In this document: positions 8,508 through 18,609 of the stretch, piece by piece
Position numbering within the stretch: position 1 is the first letter of the stretch
Layout: each line of letters starts with the position of its first letter
DNA from: Marinitenerispora sediminis
Lineage (GTDB): Bacteria; Actinomycetota; Actinomycetes; Streptosporangiales; Streptosporangiaceae
Assembly: GCF_003336425.1 (NCBI RefSeq)
Contig: NZ_QEIO01000046.1
Span: forward strand, 1 to 36,089
Direction: 5' to 3'
DNA length: 36,089 nucleotides
Made by a program: the position numbers and the translations under genes
The notes under the pieces: model-generated
Seen by the model: the letters and a program-made list of their open reading frames with translations, nothing else
Told to the model about the DNA's origin: nothing
The model's database searches: none

Positions 8508-9395
8508 ATGACCAACAGCGGTGTCGTGATCGTCGACAAACCCGCGGACTGGACGTCGCACGACGTGGTCGCCCGAGTGCGCCGGCTCGCCGGCACCCGG
8601 CGGGTCGGCCACGCCGGCACGCTCGACCCGATGGCCACCGGCGTCTTGGTGCTCGGCATCGACAAGGGCACCAAGCTGCTCGGCCACCTCACGCTGACCG
8701 AGAAGCAGTACCGCGCCACCATCCGGCTCGGGCAGCGCACCAGCACCGATGACGCTGAGGGAGAGCCCGGCGAGCGCGTCGCGGCCGACCGCGTCACCGA
8801 CGGCGAGGTGTGCGACGGCGCCGCCGCGCTCACCGGTGTCATCAGCCAGGTCCCGCCGCAGGTCAGCGCGATCAAGGTCAACGGCCAGCGGGCCTACAAG
8901 ATGGCCCGGGCCGGCACCGAGGTCGAGCTCAAGGCCCGGCAGGTGACGGTCTCGGAGTTCACTGTCGAGGACATCCGCCGCACCGCCGACGAGGCCGGAG
9001 TCCTGGTGGACTTCGACGCCACGGTCACGTGCTCCAGCGGCACCTACATCCGGGCCCTGGCCCGCGACCTCGGCGCGGCGCTCGGCGTCGGCGGCCACCT
9101 GACCGCGCTGCGGCGCACCCGGGTGGGCCCCTACGACCTGTCGCGGGCCCGCACCCTGGAGCAGCTCGCCGAGGAGTTCTCGGTGCTGCCGCTCGCGGAG
9201 GCGGTGGCCACGGCCTTCCCCAGCCGGACGCTGTCCGACGAGGAGGCCCGGCGGATCGCGCACGGCAACCGGATTCCGGCGGCCGGCCTCGGCCCCGGTC
9301 CGATCGGGCTGTTCGCGCCCGACGGCACCGTGCTCGCGCTGGCCGAGGAGCGTCCGGGGTACAGCAAGCCGATCGTGGTGTTCGCGGCGGCGTGA
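8508..9395 (+). CDS. truB: tRNA pseudouridine(55) synthase TruB
   Basis: A 295-residue enzyme that converts U55 of the tRNA T-loop to pseudouridine. The catalytic motif HAGTLDPMATGVL places the nucleophile at Asp40. Further motifs are KQYRATIRLGQRTSTDDAEG (about 64-83), PPQVSAIKVNGQRAYKMAR (about 119-137) and CSSGTYIRALARDLG (about 175-189). A C-terminal PUA-like segment follows. ATG 8508 with GGGGAG at 8495-8500 matches the family's N-terminus (VVIVDKPADWTSHDVV); longer in-frame extensions overlap rbfA and lack similarity. It closes the core translation operon and is followed by a strong hairpin. Confidence 0.96.
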   Translation: MTNSGVVIVDKPADWTSHDVVARVRRLAGTRRVGHAGTLDPMATGVLVLGIDKGTKLLGHLTLTEKQYRATIRLGQRTSTDDAEGEPGERVAADRVTDGEVCDGAAALTGVISQVPPQVSAIKVNGQRAYKMARAGTEVELKARQVTVSEFTVEDIRRTADEAGVLVDFDATVTCSSGTYIRALARDLGAALGVGGHLTALRRTRVGPYDLSRARTLEQLAEEFSVLPLAEAVATAFPSRTLSDEEARRIAHGNRIPAAGLGPGPIGLFAPDGTVLALAEERPGYSKPIVVFAAA

Positions 9396-9406
9396 CCAGC
9401 CGGAGC

Positions 9407-9444
9407 GGGAGCCCCGCCGGGCGGGTACGCCCGGCCCGGCTCCC
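9407..9444 (+). terminator. Two-part hairpin after truB
   Basis: Outer arms GGGAGCC (9407-9413) and GGCTCCC (9438-9444) enclose inner arms GCCGGGCG (9416-9423) and CGCCCGGC (9428-9435) with a GGTA tetraloop; a 2x2 C/C internal loop separates them. No U-run follows. It probably ends or attenuates the rimP-truB transcript before the acetyltransferase gene. Confidence 0.55.
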
Positions 9445-9476
9445 GGACCGAACGTGACAGGGGAGCGAGCGGCACC

Positions 9477-10019
9477 ATGCACCGGGCACACGGGATCAGC
9501 TATCGGCGGGCCGGTCCGGACGACCAGGAGTGGCTCGCCGAGCTCGACGACTCCTTCACCACGGACACCGTCCTGGAGGTCGCGGCCGGACCCGGCGGGT
9601 TCACCGTGCGGGAGGCCCTCCTCGACCGGCCGCTGACCAAGACGTTCCCGCCGGACGAGGACGAGTGGTCCCCCGGCGTGCTCGTGGACGCCGCCGTCAG
9701 CGGAGCGGCCGGGTGCGGGTTCGTCGCGTTCGAGGTCACGGCCTGGAACCGCCGCCTGGTGGTGCACGAGATCGCCGTGGCGCCGGGCCACCGGGGTCGC
9801 GGGATCGGTGCGGCGCTGATGGAGCGGGCCTGCCGGTACGGCCGCCGGAACGGCGCGCGCACGGCGTGGCTGGAGACCAGCAACGTCAACGTTCCCGCGG
9901 TCCGCGCCTACCAGCGCATGGGGTTCGCCCTCTGCGGGCTGGACAGCAGCCTGTACCGGGGGACGCCGAGCGAGGGGGAGGTCGCGCTCTTCATGAGCCG
10001 GGCACTCGACGCCGGGTGA
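9477..10019 (+). CDS. GNAT acetyltransferase, streptothricin acetyltransferase-like
   Basis: A 180-residue GNAT-family N-acetyltransferase. The acetyl-CoA pyrophosphate loop is VAPGHRGRGIG (about residues 101-111). The end resembles streptothricin acetyltransferases (Sat/SttA): AWNRRL, then WLETSNVNVPAVRAYQRMGF, then CGLDSSLYRGTPSEGEVALF. The N-terminal FTTDTVLEV and PLTKTFPPDE also fit that group. Known members acetylate the beta-lysine amino group of streptothricin; the actual substrate here is unproven. ATG 9477 follows GGGGAGCG at 9461-9468. It lies between truB and ribF, which are often adjacent, so it looks inserted in the housekeeping block. Sureness is high for GNAT, moderate for the subfamily. 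Confidence 0.85.
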   Translation: MHRAHGISYRRAGPDDQEWLAELDDSFTTDTVLEVAAGPGGFTVREALLDRPLTKTFPPDEDEWSPGVLVDAAVSGAAGCGFVAFEVTAWNRRLVVHEIAVAPGHRGRGIGAALMERACRYGRRNGARTAWLETSNVNVPAVRAYQRMGFALCGLDSSLYRGTPSEGEVALFMSRALDAG

Positions 10020-10110
10020 GGCCCGCCGCCGTGCGGCGTGGCACCCTTGATCCGGGCGCCCGGCGGCCGGGGCCGCCCGGGACGACCTGACGCGACGGAA
10101 GGGGTGGAAC

Positions 10111-11112
10111 GTGCGGGGCTGGCACGGGCAGGAGTCGGAGGACGCGGAACCGCTCGGTCGGGGACCCGCCGTCGTGGCCGTCGGGGTCTTCGACGGGGTG
10201 CACCGCGGCCACCAGGAGGTGCTGCGCCGGGCCGGCGGGCACGCGCGGCGGCTCGGGCTGCCGGTGGTGGCGGTGACCTTCGATCCGCACCCCCTGGCGG
10301 TGCTGCGGCCCGAGGCGGTGCCGGACGCGCTCACCACCGTCAGACGGCGGGTGGAGCTGCTGCGTGCGCACGGCGCCGCCGAGGTGGACGTGCTGCCCTT
10401 CACCCCGGAACTCGCCCGCACGCCCCCGGACGAGTTCGCGGCGGGTGTGCTCGCGGACCGCTGGCACGCCGCGGCGGTGGTCGTGGGGGCCGACTTCCGG
10501 TTCGGGCACCGGGCCGCCGGAGACGTCGACGAGCTGCGGACGCTGGGGGAGAAGTACCACTTCACGGTCGACGCGGTGCCGCTGCTCGGCGATCCGGAGC
10601 CGGTGAGCTCTAACCGGGTGCGGGCCGCGGTCGCGCGCGGCGACGTGGCCGGGGCCGCCGCCGACCTCGGGCGCGAGCACCGGCTCGAGGGCGTCGTGGT
10701 GCACGGTGCCGCCCGGGGCCGGGAGCTGCTCGGCTTCCCGACCGCCAACCTCTCCGGTACGCCCGGCGCGGCGGTGCCGGCGGACGGGGTGTACGCCGGA
10801 TGGCTGTCGCTGCTGCCGGAGGAGCGGGGCGGCGCCGGCGCGCGGGCGGAGAGCCGCTGGCCGGCGGCCGTCTCGGTGGGCACCAACCCGCAGTTCGACG
10901 GGACCGTGCGCACCGTCGAGGCCTACGCGCTGGACCGGGACGACCTCGACCTGTACGGCCGGGCGGTGGCGGTGGAGTTCACCGCGCGCATCCGGGGGCA
11001 GCAGCGGTTCGACAGCGTGGACGCGCTCATCGCCGCCATGGACCGCGACGTCGACCGGGCCCGGGAGATCCTCAGCCGAGGGCAGGCGCCGGGGGACCCG
11101 GACAGCCCCTGA
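10111..11112 (+). CDS. ribF: Bifunctional riboflavin kinase/FAD synthetase RibF
   Basis: A 333-residue enzyme that phosphorylates riboflavin to FMN and adenylates FMN to FAD. The N-terminal FAD synthetase (nucleotidyltransferase) domain has VGVFDGVHRGHQ (about 26-37, HxGH-type) and VTFDPHPLAVL, plus the SSNRVR variant of the SSTxxR motif (about 168-173). The C-terminal flavokinase domain has GFPTANL (about 209-215), DGVYAG and NPQFDGTVRTVEAY. The GTG start at 10111 follows GGAAGGGG at 10097-10104. Normal bifunctional length. The stop is followed by a 354-nt regulatory gap before rpsO. Confidence 0.96.
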   Translation: MRGWHGQESEDAEPLGRGPAVVAVGVFDGVHRGHQEVLRRAGGHARRLGLPVVAVTFDPHPLAVLRPEAVPDALTTVRRRVELLRAHGAAEVDVLPFTPELARTPPDEFAAGVLADRWHAAAVVVGADFRFGHRAAGDVDELRTLGEKYHFTVDAVPLLGDPEPVSSNRVRAAVARGDVAGAAADLGREHRLEGVVVHGAARGRELLGFPTANLSGTPGAAVPADGVYAGWLSLLPEERGGAGARAESRWPAAVSVGTNPQFDGTVRTVEAYALDRDDLDLYGRAVAVEFTARIRGQQRFDSVDALIAAMDRDVDRAREILSRGQAPGDPDSP

Positions 11113-11466
11113 GTGATCTTCCCGCTGTCCGGCGGCAGGCGGCATCCGCTGGGCAACGATCGACATTTCGCGTGGTTCCGCCGGCATCCACCGGCCCCTG
11201 CCAGGCATCTGCTACGCATCTGCAGGCAACGACAGGCATCTGCGCTCAGCAGGGGTAGTACTATGGCCGTGGCCGGAACACGACCGGCCCTTCGGCCGTG
11301 CCCGGCCGGCGTCGAAGCCCCTGCGGCTCCCGCGGAACGGCACGGCCGCGAACGAATCCATCCGGCGACTGTGGGTGCGCATGGTTGCCGGCCCCTCCGG
11401 GTCCCGCATGGACCGCCCAGTGGGGACATGCCATGTCCTGCGCGCCGAGAAGCGAGAAGGAGCGCC
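11113..11466 (+). promoter_or_regulatory. rpsO upstream region with repeats, -10 box and palindrome
   Basis: A 354-nt gap without a gene. GCATCTGC occurs three times (11205-11212, 11216-11223, 11236-11243), twice within the longer CAGGCATCTGC. Just downstream is a -10-like TACTAT (11259-11264) in an A/T-richer pocket, with no clear -35. A perfect 15-bp dyad GGACATG-C-CATGTCC (11424-11438) lies 28 nt before the rpsO start and close to its ribosome site, and would fold in a ~200-nt leader. Together these suggest rpsO has its own regulated promoter and possibly a structured autoregulatory leader; that is inference. Confidence 0.5.
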
Positions 11467-11736
11467 GTGTCGATCGACACCGCCACCAAGAACAAGATCA
11501 TCGCCGAGTACTCCACCAAGGACGGCGACACCGGCTCCCCCGAGGTCCAGGTCGCGCTGCTGACCCACCGGATCACCGAGCTGACCGAGCACCTCAAGAC
11601 CCACAAGCACGACCACCACAGCCGCCGTGGTCTGCTGCTGATGGTCGGTCGCCGCCGCCGGCTGCTCCAGTACATCCAGAAGAAGGACATCGCCCGCTAC
11701 CGGGAGCTGATCCAGCGCCTGGGCCTGCGGCGCTAG
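11467..11736 (+). CDS. rpsO: 30S ribosomal protein S15
   Basis: An 89-residue primary 16S rRNA-binding protein. The classic S15 pattern is intact: [19 protein letters not shown] (about 14-32), then [29 protein letters not shown] (about 38-66) and the C-terminal [13 protein letters not shown]. The GTG start at 11467 follows GAGAAGGAG (about 11454-11462). It has a private upstream region and is closed by a strong intrinsic terminator 13 nt after the stop, so it is probably a single-gene transcription unit, though read-through into pnp is the common arrangement in other bacteria. Confidence 0.98.
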   Translation: MSIDTATKNKIIAEYSTKDGDTGSPEVQVALLTHRITELTEHLKTHKHDHHSRRGLLLMVGRRRRLLQYIQKKDIARYRELIQRLGLRR

Positions 11737-11748
11737 CACAAGCTGCGG

Positions 11749-11778
11749 AAGGGAGTGGCCACGGCCGCTCCCTTTCTT
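11749..11778 (+). terminator. Intrinsic terminator of rpsO
   Basis: Arms AAGGGAGTGGCC (11749-11760) and GGCCGCTCCCTT (11763-11774) pair fully with one G-U pair; the innermost pair must open to leave a tetraloop. The run TTTCTT (11773-11778) follows. This is the best rho-independent terminator in the window. Confidence 0.85.
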
Positions 11779-12107
11779 AGTAGTGTGGAGCTACGAGTAC
11801 CGGCGGCCGTGGCCAGCAGGGACGGTCCGCCGTCGTCGCCGGTATGAACAACTGAATTGACCAGCATTCCCGCGCTCCTACCCTCGGCTGCCGCGTCGGG
11901 GCCGGTCCTCGGTAGTGGTCTTCGGCTCGCCCACGCGGGCGCGCCGAGGGCTTCGATCGATGGCCGGCCGTCACGGACCATCGAGCGCTGCGTCGGCGAG
12001 TCCACGCCGCGCCGTCCGGTCGAGACGACACTCGACGACGTACTGATTTCTTCGGGGCACGGACGCGGGATCGAAACAGGTAATCCTATCCGTGTAGGAG
12101 GTCGCCC
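11779..12107 (+). promoter_or_regulatory. pnp upstream region with candidate promoter
   Basis: No gene is seen in this ~330-nt gap. TTGACC (11857-11862) and TACCCT (11879-11884) are separated by 16 nt, a good match to the principal actinobacterial promoter (TTGAC and TANNNT). This would give a ~215-nt leader for pnp. The leader ends with the ribosome site TAGGAGG at 12095-12101. PNPase genes are often autoregulated through the leader; no specific fold was established here. Confidence 0.5.
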
Positions 12108-14402
12108 ATGGAGGGCGCGTATTCCGCCGAGGCCGTCATCGACAACGGCCGCTTCGGCACCCGTACCATCCGCTTCGAGACGGGCCGGCTGGCCCGGCAG
12201 GCCGCAGGTTCGGCCACCGCGTACCTGGACGACGAGACCATGGTTCTCTCGGCCACCACGGCTTCGAAGCGTCCCAAGGACACCCTCGACTTCTTCCCGC
12301 TGACGGTGGACGTCGAGGAGCGGATGTACGCCGCGGGCCGGATCCCCGGCTCGTTCTTCCGCCGTGAGGGCCGTCCGTCCGAGGACGCCATCCTCACCTG
12401 CCGGCTCATCGACCGGCCGCTGCGCCCGTCGTTCGCGCACGGGCTGCGGAACGAGATCCAGATCGTCGAGACGATCATGGCGCTGCACCCCGACCACCTC
12501 TACGACGTGGTGGCGATCAACGCGGCGTCGATGTCCACGCAGCTCGCGGGCCTGCCGTTCTCCGGCCCGATCGGCGGCGTGCGCGTCGCGCTGATCGACG
12601 GCCAGTGGGTGGCGTTCCCGACGCACAGCGAGCTCGCCGAGGCCACCTTCGACATGGTGGTGGCCGGCCGGGTGCTCGCCGACGGCGACGTCGCGATCAT
12701 GATGGTCGAGGCCGAGTCCACCCCGAACACGCTGAAGCTCGTCGCCGACGGCGCCGTCGGCCCCAACGAGCAGACCGTGGCCGAGGGGCTGGAGGCCGCC
12801 AAGCCGTTCATCAAGGTGCTGGTCAAGGCGCAGCAGACGCTCGCCGACCAGGCCGCCAAGGAGACCGCCGAGTTCCCGATCTTCCTCGACTACGAGCAGG
12901 ACGTGTACCAGGCGGTCGACGGCGCGGTCCGCGAGGAGCTGGCCAAGGCCCTCACCATCGCCGACAAGCAGGACCGCGAGTCCGAGCTCGACCGGGTGAA
13001 GGCGCTCGCCGCCGAGAAGCTGGCCGAGGACTTCGAGGGCCGCGAGAAGGAGATCTCCGCGGCGTTCCGCTCGCTCACCAAGCAGCTGGTCCGCGAGCGC
13101 ATCATCCGCGACAAGGTGCGCATCGACGGCCGCGGTGTCAAGGACATCCGGCAGCTGACCGCCGAGGTCGGCGTGCTGCCGCGGGTGCACGGCTCGGCGC
13201 TGTTCGAGCGCGGCGAGACCCAGATCCTCGGCGTGACCACGCTGAACATGCTGCGCATGGAGCAGATGGTCGACACGCTGAACCCGGAGCGCACCAAGCG
13301 CTACATGCACAACTACAACTTCCCGCCGTACTCCACCGGCGAGACCGGCCGCGTGGGTTCGCCCAAGCGCCGGGAGATCGGGCACGGCGCGCTCGCCGAG
13401 CGGGCGCTCATCCCCGTGCTGCCGAGCCGCGAGGAGTTCCCGTACGCCATCCGGCAGGTGTCGGAGGCGCTCGGCTCCAACGGTTCGACCTCCATGGGCT
13501 CGGTCTGCGCCTCCACGATGTCGCTGATGTCGGCGGGCGTGCCGCTCAAGGAGATGGTGGCGGGCATCGCCATGGGGCTGATCAGCGAGGGCGGCGAGTA
13601 CGTCGCGCTGACCGACATCCTCGGTGCCGAGGACGCGTTCGGCGACATGGACTTCAAGGTCGCCGGCACTCGTGAGCTCATCACCGCGCTCCAGCTCGAC
13701 ACCAAGCTCGACGGCATTCCGGCGTCGGTGCTGGCCGCGGCGCTCCAGCAGGCCCGCGGCGCGCGGCTCGCCATTCTCGACGTCATGGCCGAGGCCATCG
13801 AGCGTCCGGCCGAGATGAGCCCGCACGCACCGCGCATCCTCACCGTCAAGGTCCCGGTCGACAAGATCGGCGAGGTCATCGGCCCCAAGGGCAAGATGAT
13901 CAACTCGATCCAGGACGAGACCGGCGCCGAGATCACCATCGAGGACGACGGCACCATCTACATCGGTGCCACCGACGGCCCGTCCGCCGAGGCCGCCCGC
14001 GACACGATCAACAGCATCGCCAACCCGACGATGCCGGAGGTCGGCGACCGCTACCTGGGCACCGTCGTCAAGACGACGGCGTTCGGCGCGTTCGTGTCGC
14101 TGCTGCCGGGCAAGGACGGCCTGCTGCACATCTCGCAGATCCGCAAGCTGCACGGTGGCAAGCGCATCGAGAACATCGACGACGTCATCTCCATCGGCGA
14201 GAAGATCCAGGTCGAGATCCGCGAGATCGACGACCGGGGCAAGCTGTCGCTGGTGCCCGTCGAGGTCGTGGAGGCCGAGTCGGCCACCGCCGACCAGGCG
14301 GACGGCGAGGAGCAGGCCGCGGAGAAGCCGGCCGAGTCCGCGGCCGACGGTGCCGACCGCCGGCGCCGCCGCACCCGCGGCGGCCGCGGCGAGAACACCT
14401 GA
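12108..14402 (+). CDS. pnp: Polyribonucleotide nucleotidyltransferase (PNPase)
   Basis: A 764-residue trimeric 3'-5' phosphorolytic exoribonuclease; the actinomycete enzyme was first described as guanosine pentaphosphate synthetase I. Two RNase PH-like domains (about 10-230 and 330-560) flank an all-helical domain. The second core has [37 protein letters not shown] and [13 protein letters not shown] in order. The KH domain has [11 protein letters not shown] (about 592-602), the S1 domain [24 protein letters not shown] (about 648-671). A Glu/Ala-rich tail ends in a basic [13 protein letters not shown] 12108 follows TAGGAGG. A 14-bp hairpin lies after the stop. Confidence 0.98.
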   Translation: MEGAYSAEAVIDNGRFGTRTIRFETGRLARQAAGSATAYLDDETMVLSATTASKRPKDTLDFFPLTVDVEERMYAAGRIPGSFFRREGRPSEDAILTCRLIDRPLRPSFAHGLRNEIQIVETIMALHPDHLYDVVAINAASMSTQLAGLPFSGPIGGVRVALIDGQWVAFPTHSELAEATFDMVVAGRVLADGDVAIMMVEAESTPNTLKLVADGAVGPNEQTVAEGLEAAKPFIKVLVKAQQTLADQAAKETAEFPIFLDYEQDVYQAVDGAVREELAKALTIADKQDRESELDRVKALAAEKLAEDFEGREKEISAAFRSLTKQLVRERIIRDKVRIDGRGVKDIRQLTAEVGVLPRVHGSALFERGETQILGVTTLNMLRMEQMVDTLNPERTKRYMHNYNFPPYSTGETGRVGSPKRREIGHGALAERALIPVLPSREEFPYAIRQVSEALGSNGSTSMGSVCASTMSLMSAGVPLKEMVAGIAMGLISEGGEYVALTDILGAEDAFGDMDFKVAGTRELITALQLDTKLDGIPASVLAAALQQARGARLAILDVMAEAIERPAEMSPHAPRILTVKVPVDKIGEVIGPKGKMINSIQDETGAEITIEDDGTIYIGATDGPSAEAARDTINSIANPTMPEVGDRYLGTVVKTTAFGAFVSLLPGKDGLLHISQIRKLHGGKRIENIDDVISIGEKIQVEIREIDDRGKLSLVPVEVVEAESATADQADGEEQAAEKPAESAADGADRRRRRTRGGRGENT

Positions 14403-14426
14403 TCCGTATCGAGTCGCTGTGAACAG

Positions 14427-14459
14427 GGGGCGGTCGCACTGCGAGAGTGCGGCCGCCCC
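14427..14459 (+). terminator. Hairpin after pnp
   Basis: Arms GGGGCGGTCGCACT (14427-14440) and AGTGCGGCCGCCCC (14446-14459) give a 14-bp stem with one G-U pair and loop GCGAG. Only GTTT occurs a few bases later, so this is a strong hairpin with a poor U-tract. It lies 50 nt before the M16 peptidase gene. Confidence 0.7.
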
Positions 14460-14508
14460 GCGAGGTTTGCGTCGCCGTCCGGCGACGGCGTCGAACTGGG
14501 AAGGACGT

Positions 14509-15846
14509 ATGAGCGCAGCAGTCCCCATCGCGGCCGATCAGGAACCCGACACCACTGTCACGCTGGAGGCGCCGGGCGACGGTGCCGGCCTCGTGCGCCG
14601 CACCGTCCTGCCGGGCGGCCTGCGGGTGGTCACCGAGACCATGCCGGGGGTGCGCTCGGCGGCCTTCGGTATCTCCGCCACCACCGGTTCGCGGGACGAG
14701 GACGCCGCGCACGCGGGTTCGGCGCACTTCCTGGAGCACCTGCTCTTCAAGGGCACCGCGCGCCGCGACGCGCTGGAGATCTCCGCGCAGCTGGACGGAG
14801 TGGGCGCGGACTACAACGCCTACACCACCAAGGAGCAGACCAGCTACTACGCCAAGGTCCTCGACCGGGACCTCCCGCTGGCGATCGACGTGGTCAGCGA
14901 CATGGTAGCCAACTCGGTGCTCGACCCGGACGAGGTCGAGACGGAGCGCGGCGTGATCCTTGAGGAGATCGCCATGTACGAGGACGAGCCGAGCGACCTC
15001 GTGGACGACGTGTTCGCGGCGCACGTCTTCGGCGCCGCACCGCTGGGGAGGCCGGTGCTCGGCACGAACGAGACGATCAAGGCGCTCCCGCGCGACCGGA
15101 TCTTCGAGCAGTACCGCGAGTGCTACCTGCCGAACCGGCTCGTGGTGGCCGCGGCCGGCAACCTCGACCACGACGACGTCGTGCGCCGGGTGCGGGCCGC
15201 CTTCGAGCCGCAGCTGGCGGCGGCCGGCGACGCCCGGCCGGTCCGGCCGCGGATCGGCGGTCCGGCGGTGCCGGTCAACGCGGGCAGCACGCTCCTGTCG
15301 CGCGACACCGAGCAGGCGCACCTGATCCTGGGGTCGGAGGGGCTGACCCGCACCGACGACCGCTGGTACGCGCTCAAGGTGCTGGCGTCGGTGCTCGGCG
15401 GCGGAAGCTCGTCCCGGTTGTTCCAGGAGGTCCGCGAGAAGCGGGGGCTGGCCTACGCCGTGCACGCCTACCCGGCGTCCTACGCCGACACCGGCATCTT
15501 CCAGGTGTACGTCGGCTGCCTGCCCGAGAAGATCGACGAGGTGCTGTCGGTCTGCCGGGGCGAGCTCGCCAAGGCCGCCGCCGAGGGGATCACCGACGCG
15601 GAGCTCGCCCGCGCCAAGGGCCAGATCCGGGGCTCGTGGGTGCTCGGCACGGAGGGCACCAACTCGCGTATGAGCCGGCTGACCCAGCATGAGCTGTCCT
15701 ACCCGCGGCACTACTCGCTGGACGAGGACCTGGCGCTGTTCGACGCCGTCACGATGGACGACGTCCGCGAGGTCGCGGCGGACGTGCTCGGCCGGCCGCA
15801 CGCCCTCGCGGTGATCGGCCCCTACGAGGAGGACCGGGTGTTCTAG
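14509..15846 (+). CDS. M16 family zinc metallopeptidase (PepR/YmxG-like)
   Basis: A 445-residue pitrilysin-family zinc protease. The inverted zinc motif HFLEH is at His73-Glu76-His77; the third ligand Glu lies in the segment ETERGVILEEIAMYEDEP (about residues 145-162). The C-terminal inactive-like domain carries LGGGSSSRLFQEVREKRGLAY (about 294-315), the R/Y motif of the family. Known members form clam-shaped chambers for degrading peptides. ATG 14509 follows GGAAGGA (14499-14505). In actinobacteria it regularly follows pnp and precedes dapB, as here apart from the inserted pyrophosphatase. No signal peptide, so cytoplasmic. Confidence 0.93.
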   Translation: MSAAVPIAADQEPDTTVTLEAPGDGAGLVRRTVLPGGLRVVTETMPGVRSAAFGISATTGSRDEDAAHAGSAHFLEHLLFKGTARRDALEISAQLDGVGADYNAYTTKEQTSYYAKVLDRDLPLAIDVVSDMVANSVLDPDEVETERGVILEEIAMYEDEPSDLVDDVFAAHVFGAAPLGRPVLGTNETIKALPRDRIFEQYRECYLPNRLVVAAAGNLDHDDVVRRVRAAFEPQLAAAGDARPVRPRIGGPAVPVNAGSTLLSRDTEQAHLILGSEGLTRTDDRWYALKVLASVLGGGSSSRLFQEVREKRGLAYAVHAYPASYADTGIFQVYVGCLPEKIDEVLSVCRGELAKAAAEGITDAELARAKGQIRGSWVLGTEGTNSRMSRLTQHELSYPRHYSLDEDLALFDAVTMDDVREVAADVLGRPHALAVIGPYEEDRVF

Positions 15847-15862
15847 CCGTCCGCACACGGCA

Positions 15863-15897
15863 CGGTGGCGGCACGGGCACGGCCCGGGCCGCCACCG
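15863..15897 (+). terminator. Hairpin after the M16 peptidase gene
   Basis: Arms CGGTGGCGGC (15863-15872) and GCCGCCACCG (15888-15897) are perfect complements; the loop contains a further GGGC/GCCC pair (15875-15878 with 15882-15885). No U-run follows. Probably the end of the peptidase transcript. Confidence 0.55.
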
Positions 15898-16105
15898 CCG
15901 TTCCGGGGCCGGGACGGCACCCGCGGGGGAGCCGGTGCCGTCCCGGAGAGGGCCGGACCCCACCGGCCGCACCCGCGCGGTGCTGTTCCGGTGGCGGTCA
16001 CGCGGTCGTCCGCGGCTGTTGCGGAGGCGTTCAGCGGACGAGGGAAGTATCGGCGACCGTCATCCTGACTGTCCGATTAATCCCCTTCTGAAGGACGTGT
16101 GCCCC

Positions 16106-17622
<1,517 letters not shown>

Positions 17623-17628
17623 GCCACC

Positions 17629-17658
17629 GCCGCCCGGTGGCCGCGGCGACCGGGCGGC
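17629..17658 (+). terminator. Hairpin after dapB
   Basis: Perfect 10-bp arms GCCGCCCGGT (17629-17638) and ACCGGGCGGC (17649-17658) with a 10-nt loop, starting 6 nt after the dapB stop. No U-tract. Confidence 0.55.
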
Positions 17659-17792
17659 AGCGGCACTTCGGGAGCCAGCCGTGTTCCCGGTGCGGACCGT
17701 GCCGCACTGGCTGCCGGCCCTGGGGGCGGGGCGGGAAAATCGGCGGCCCGCAGGCGTGATGTCCTCGTCCGGCCACGCTGCTGTCAGCGGAT

Positions 17793-17839
17793 TTACACGG
17801 CTGTAACCTTCCTGTCGCGGTGCGTGTTCTATAAAGAAC
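17793..17839 (+). promoter_or_regulatory. Urease operon promoter region with two dyads
   Basis: TATAAA (17830-17835) is a strong -10 in an A/T-rich pocket; the expected -35 place (17807-17812, CCTTCC) is poor, suggesting activator dependence or an alternative sigma factor. TTACA-N4-TGTAA (17793-17806) lies just upstream. Its complement reads GTTAC-N6-GTAAA, partly resembling actinobacterial GlnR half-sites (GTNAC-N6-GAAAC). A second dyad GTTCT-N4-AGAAC (17826-17839) covers the -10. Nitrogen-dependent control is plausible for urease but unproven. Confidence 0.55.
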
Positions 17840-17886
17840 TCTGTTACCGGGGCGGCACGCTGAGTCGTGCCGTGGGGAGGGCGCCC

Positions 17887-18609
17887 ATGTTCCTGACTCC
17901 GTCGGATACGGAGAAACTACTGCTCAGCGTGGCCGGGATGGTCGCGCGCGACCGGTTGGAGCGTTGGGTCCGGCTCAACCACGCGGAGGCGGTCGCCCTG
18001 CTCTCCTGCTGGATCCTGGAGCGCGCACGCGAGGGCTGGACCGTCAAGAAGATCATGGACGAGGGCGTTCACGTACTGCGCCCGGAGCAGGTGATGGACG
18101 GCGTGCCCTCGATGATCGAGTACGTCCAGGTCGAGGCGACGTTCCCCGACGGGCGGAAACTGGTGACGCTCAACCACCCCATCCGGCCGAAGGTGAGCAC
18201 GACGGACCCGGCCGCCACCGCGTACGCGACCGATCTCGAACCCGGCGAGATCCGGTACGGCGACGGCGACGTCACGCTCAACGCGGGACGGGAACAGCGC
18301 GCCGTGGTCGTGCGCAACGACGGCGACCGGCCGGTGCAGATCGGCTCGCACATCCACCTCGCCGCCGTCAACGCGGCCGTCACCATCCACGAGGAGACCG
18401 CGGACGGCGAACTCGTGCCCACCTCCGTCGAGGGCTTCCGGCTGGACATCGCCGCTGGCACCTCGGTGCGCTTCCAGCCCGGTGACGAGAAGAAGCTGCC
18501 CATCGTGGCGCTGGGCGGACGGCGGTACGTCCCCGGCATCCAGATCCCGCCACCCGAGGGAACGGCAGCGGCGGACGGCACGGACGAGCGGGGGACCGAC
18601 GGTGAGTGA
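17887..18609 (+). CDS. ureAB: Urease gamma/beta fusion subunit UreAB
   Basis: 240 residues joining the two small structural subunits of the nickel enzyme urease (urea to ammonia and carbamate). Residues 1-100 are Ure[32 protein letters not shown] and [16 protein letters not shown]. Residues ~120-225 are Ure[32 protein letters not shown] and [17 protein letters not shown]. The UreB part differs from standard forms: HIHLAAVN replaces the usual H-H-F-x-E-V-N stretch, and a few extra residues precede RLDI. ATG 17887 follows GGGAGG (17875-17880). It overlaps ureC by 8 nt. Gamma-beta fusions are known in some actinobacteria and in Helicobacter. Confidence 0.93.
   Translation: MFLTPSDTEKLLLSVAGMVARDRLERWVRLNHAEAVALLSCWILERAREGWTVKKIMDEGVHVLRPEQVMDGVPSMIEYVQVEATFPDGRKLVTLNHPIRPKVSTTDPAATAYATDLEPGEIRYGDGDVTLNAGREQRAVVVRNDGDRPVQIGSHIHLAAVNAAVTIHEETADGELVPTSVEGFRLDIAAGTSVRFQPGDEKKLPIVALGGRRYVPGIQIPPPEGTAAADGTDERGTDGE

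Noticed and set aside
11733-14528. A 931-codon minus-strand open frame opposite pnp
   Set aside because: Shadow of pnp; composition is Leu/Gly/Asp/Arg noise and it runs through the pnp control region.
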